Positions 18,804 through 20,955 of a DNA stretch of 20,955 bases are shown here, in pieces. The translations under genes were made by a program, and so were the position numbers. The DNA comes from PALSA-1336 sp964592725. Lineage in GTDB: Bacteria; Patescibacteriota; Doudnabacteria; UBA920. The number at the start of each line of letters is the position of its first letter. Position 1 is the first letter of the stretch. The notes under the pieces were generated by a model. The model was given only the letters and a program-made list of their open reading frames with translations. It was not told where the DNA came from and made no database searches. The stretch spans positions 1 through 20,955 of the forward strand of contig CAZQFQ010000025.1 of assembly GCA_964592725.1 (NCBI GenBank), given 5' to 3'.

Positions 18804-18844
18804 TCCCCGTCTTTCCGCGTTAAGTTCCGCGTAAATCCGCGTCT
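18804..18844. repeat. Degenerate CCGCGT-word repeat after the SIMPL gene stop (copy 2)
   Basis: CCGTCTTTCCGCGTTAAGTT and further CCGCG words up to the stop of the SIMPL gene, matching 16644-16689 in order and spacing. Confidence 0.7.
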
Positions 18845-19636
18845 TCATTTGACCTCAAAAGTAACCGTCATACTCTCCGTAACATCCTGACTTCCCGGCT
18901 GAACGTTTGGCGCGACCGACGAAGTGCCTCCGCCCATTCCAACCGCGTTGCTTATCGCGTATGGCATTGGCCCGGGGATAACACTATTGGTTTCCGAAAC
19001 GCTCACGACCTTACCCAAAGTAATACCCGCCGCTTGCGCTAAAGCCTGCGCTTTTACTTTGGCATTGGCGATGGCCTGGTCTTCGGCCTGTTGCTGGAGG
19101 CTGTCGGGGTTGTTAAAGCTAAAATTCACTCCGTCCACTTCGTTGGCGCCGTTGTTGACCGCACCGTCCAAAACTTTTTCCAAAACCGACTGGTCTTTAT
19201 CCACGCCGTGGACTTTTATTTCCACGGTTTGTTGGGCCTGGTAGCCGGTTACCTTGGGAATTGTAGGTACTCCGCCCGGAACTAAAACTCCGCCGTAGCT
19301 TTGCTGGGGATACAAATTTAATTGCTGAGTTTGAATATCAGCGGCCGCTATCCCCTGTTGTTTTACAAACGCGATGACTTGGTTAACTTTGGTGTCGTTT
19401 TGATTTTTGGCATCGGTGGCTGTGGCCGCCTGGGTCATTACTCCAAGATCCACGGTGGCTAAATTCGGAACGGCCGTAACCTTGCCGTCTGCCGACACGG
19501 AAATTGTATTGGCCGGCTTTTGGTTTTTAACCAAATTGCTAAAATTATAGGCTTGTTGGACTATCAAAAAAGCCACAAAAATTACCAACAGCCCGCCCAG
19601 GCTATTTACTAACCATTTTGGCAAAATATTTTGCAT
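18845..19636 (-). CDS. SIMPL domain (DUF541) protein, membrane anchored
   Basis: 263 aa. An N-terminal hydrophobic segment at about 10-30 (WLVNSLGGLLVIFVAFLIVQ) anchors it, and the rest lies outside the membrane. The SIMPL/DUF541 domain begins ISVSADGKVTAVPNLATVDL, has NDTKVNQVIAFVKQQGI, DIQTQQLNLYPQQSY, the VDGVNFSFNNPDSL block and AIANAKVKAQALAQAAGITLGK, and ends in VTESMTVTFEVK. The family is periplasmic or cell-surface and linked to stress responses (E. coli YggE is a member); the biochemical role is not known. It starts 10 nt after hepT ends and may be transcribed with it. No ribosome-binding site is visible. Confidence 0.9.
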   Translation of the reverse strand: MQNILPKWLVNSLGGLLVIFVAFLIVQQAYNFSNLVKNQKPANTISVSADGKVTAVPNLATVDLGVMTQAATATDAKNQNDTKVNQVIAFVKQQGIAAADIQTQQLNLYPQQSYGGVLVPGGVPTIPKVTGYQAQQTVEIKVHGVDKDQSVLEKVLDGAVNNGANEVDGVNFSFNNPDSLQQQAEDQAIANAKVKAQALAQAAGITLGKVVSVSETNSVIPGPMPYAISNAVGMGGGTSSVAPNVQPGSQDVTESMTVTFEVK

Positions 19637-19646
19637 ATTTTTAATT

Positions 19647-19991
19647 TTAATTATCTTTATTTAATAAATTAGTGATTTGCCTTTTTAATCTTGGCAAATC
19701 TTGTTTGACAATTTTCCAAACTAAAGCATGGTCCACAGTCAAGTATTCATGGATAATTTTATTTCTTGTCCCGACGATTTCCGCCCATTCAATCTCGGCG
19801 TGGGCTTTTTTATATTCATCGCCTATATAAACTGAAGCTTCACCTATTATTTCCAGCCTTCTTTCAACTGCGTCCTGGAAAAGAGAGGAACTCAAAAAAT
19901 CTGATTCACTCAAATTTAATGTCACCGCCTCAATTTTTTCAATTGAATCCAAAATATGGGCAAGCAACACTCGTGGATCTTTTTTGCTCAT
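19647..19991 (-). CDS. hepT: HepT-like HEPN toxin (DUF86)
   Basis: 114-aa HEPN-family protein, the likely RNase toxin of a HepT/MntA pair. The HEPN motif RX4HXY is intact as RNKIIHEY (R76, H81, Y83). In known pairs MntA adds AMP to the motif tyrosine and so silences the toxin. The helical content and length fit. Its ATG overlaps the TGA of mntA by four bases (ATGA), typical of the pair. Substrate RNA is not predictable from the sequence. Confidence 0.9.
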   Translation of the reverse strand: MSKKDPRVLLAHILDSIEKIEAVTLNLSESDFLSSSLFQDAVERRLEIIGEASVYIGDEYKKAHAEIEWAEIVGTRNKIIHEYLTVDHALVWKIVKQDLPRLKRQITNLLNKDN

Positions 19992-20275
19992 AATATTTGA
20001 ACTTGTTCTTTAAAAATTATGTCTTTTAGCAAAGGATGCACGGAACGATAGGTTACCAAATCAACTTTTTTACCCAAAACTTCCTGAAGCTTTAATTCCA
20101 ATCTGACTAAATCAAACATACTTTTACCTTCCGGTAGTTCAACCAAAATATCAACATCGCTATCCGGCCGAGCCTCGCCGCGCGCCACAGAACCAAATAA
20201 AGACGACTTTAAAACGCCTGCTTCCTTGAGAATCGGCACAATCTGGGCTTGAATTTTTTGAATTTCCTCGGGCAT
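19988..20275 (-). CDS. mntA: MntA-like minimal nucleotidyltransferase antitoxin
   Basis: 95-aa nucleotidyltransferase of the MNT/pol beta fold. The GSX10DXD motif is complete: G28 S29 and D40, D42 in LFGSVARGEARPDSDVDILV, followed by KKVDLVTYRS with the third acidic residue. It precedes and overlaps hepT. A perfect extended -10, TGTTATAAT at 20282-20290, stands 6 nt before the ATG, so the message is probably leaderless and the pair is driven from here. Confidence 0.9.
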   Translation of the reverse strand: MPEEIQKIQAQIVPILKEAGVLKSSLFGSVARGEARPDSDVDILVELPEGKSMFDLVRLELKLQEVLGKKVDLVTYRSVHPLLKDIIFKEQVQIL

Positions 20276-20281
20276 GGCTGT

Positions 20282-20290
20282 ATTATAACA
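20282..20290 (-). promoter_or_regulatory. Extended -10 promoter giving a leaderless mntA message
   Basis: TG-t-TATAAT on the minus strand, with six bases between TATAAT and the ATG at 20275. A weak -35 (TTTAAT) lies 17 nt upstream. Confidence 0.6.
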
Positions 20291-20359
20291 TATTTAATGA
20301 CACAATTAAACCGATATAAACAGGTCCATAAATCGTTTTTATATATTAAAGGAGGGTAA

Positions 20360-20839
20360 ATGACTTCGATCAGGGAGATTGAACTTACCAGGTTCTTGAA
20401 ACCATTCGGGTCAATTTGGGATATTAGCCAGCACGTGCTCATTATGCAGAAAATCGCGAACAAGATTCTGACAGCCGGCAGACAGTATGGCGCCACCCAG
20501 ACGGAGCAACAGCTTTTTATAGGGAAGCCGGTTTTGTGCCTTTACGAAGAGCGCGGTATTTGGAGCTACTGGCTCAAAATATCCCTATGCACGTGGTATG
20601 TTTGCGACCCCGAAAATGCGATGGAAGCCAGGCTGTGGGAAAAATTTTTTCCGGCTGCGGTGGTAGGATCCAAGAGTCCGGAGTATTTACAAAAATGGCT
20701 GTTGCCCGAAATAAGACAATGGAGAATGTCGCATCCCACTTACCAGACCGTTGACGAATTTCCTTTTTTTGGATGGGTCTGCCACGAAGGCCGCGTCCAA
20801 TTCCGCGTCGCCCGCCTGATTCTCTACCAGGAAAACTAG
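20360..20839 (+). CDS. Hypothetical protein, 159 aa
   Basis: Not recognised. AAAGGAGGGTAA directly precedes the ATG, a strong ribosome-binding site. The protein begins MTSIREIELTRFLKPFGSIW, is rich in Trp, Tyr and Phe (SYWLKISLCTWYVCD, FFGWVCHEGRVQF), and has no signal peptide or membrane segment. It seems a compact soluble alpha/beta protein. It is divergent from the toxin-antitoxin pair and has its own terminator hairpins. G+C content is higher than that of the neighbouring intergenic DNA, as for the small genes at 2336-3494. Confidence 0.75.
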   Translation: MTSIREIELTRFLKPFGSIWDISQHVLIMQKIANKILTAGRQYGATQTEQQLFIGKPVLCLYEERGIWSYWLKISLCTWYVCDPENAMEARLWEKFFPAAVVGSKSPEYLQKWLLPEIRQWRMSHPTYQTVDEFPFFGWVCHEGRVQFRVARLILYQEN

Positions 20840-20856
20840 CGTTCACGCAGCCTCAC

Positions 20857-20921
20857 AGCCGGACCCAAGGGCCCGGCTTCACTTATTAAAAAACCATCCC
20901 CGAATTTGCCGAGGATGGTTT
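20857..20921. terminator. Two terminator hairpins, the second bidirectional
   Basis: GCCGGACCC-aa-GGGCCCGGC (20858-20877) follows the stop of the 20360 gene. AAACCATCC...GGATGGTTT (20891-20921) follows; on the minus strand it is trailed by TTTTTTAATAAG, so it also ends a transcript arriving from beyond the right edge. Confidence 0.75.
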
Positions 20922-20955
20922 AAAATGTCTGCGATAACTAACGTTTCGCCCACTG

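Overview
The window looks like a chromosomal segment of a Candidate Phyla Radiation (Patescibacteria/Parcubacteria-like) bacterium. Supporting signs are a divergent MurG and Mur ligase, a short hibernation factor near secA, a YerC/TrpR-family regulator, several patatins beside mur genes, many starts without a Shine-Dalgarno sequence, and compact minus-strand gene clusters. Genes end in TAA, TAG and TGA, so UGA is read as stop; this argues against the UGA-glycine lineages. The phylum call is inference.

Layout. 1-1967: 5' part of secA (minus). 2056-3494: minus-strand set of unrecognised small genes with its own promoters, a structured leader and terminators. 3719-4432: control region with TrpR-type operators, a MITE-like element and a plus-strand TrpR-family gene. 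4507-6026: hpf and murB (minus). 6084-6213: a candidate structured small RNA with promoter and terminator (plus). 6168-7586: DUF3800 gene and patatin 1 (minus). 7621-7803: a one-gene plus-strand unit for a small membrane protein. 7842-12318: patatin 2, murC-like ligase, patatin 3 and murG (minus; two of the junctions overlap). 12385-18148: two GT4 glycosyltransferases, an unknown gene, a third glycosyltransferase and a polyprenyl glycosylphosphotransferase (minus), an envelope polysaccharide cluster. 18299-18766: RNase P RNA (plus). 18845-20275: SIMPL-domain protein and a HepT/MntA toxin-antitoxin pair (minus). 20360-20839: an unrecognised plus-strand gene.

The main theme is cell-envelope building: peptidoglycan precursors (murB, murC, murG), lipid acyl hydrolases, and glycan assembly on a lipid carrier. 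Through it runs a second layer of many palindromic repeats of several families. Some sit in frame inside conserved enzymes (MurB, Mur ligase, two glycosyltransferases), some in RNase P RNA, one forms the secA ribosome-binding region, and others begin at or just after stop codons. This resembles the in-frame palindromic elements of Rickettsia, but with several families at once.

The most promising regulatory signals are (i) tandem 8-bp ACTAG half-sites placed against a divergent promoter next to a TrpR-family gene whose corepressor-pocket arginines are conserved, (ii) a leader RNA with a 13-bp hairpin whose loop is complementary to the terminator stem-loop behind it, and (iii) the small RNA at about 6119-6213, which folds as a three-way junction followed by a terminator.
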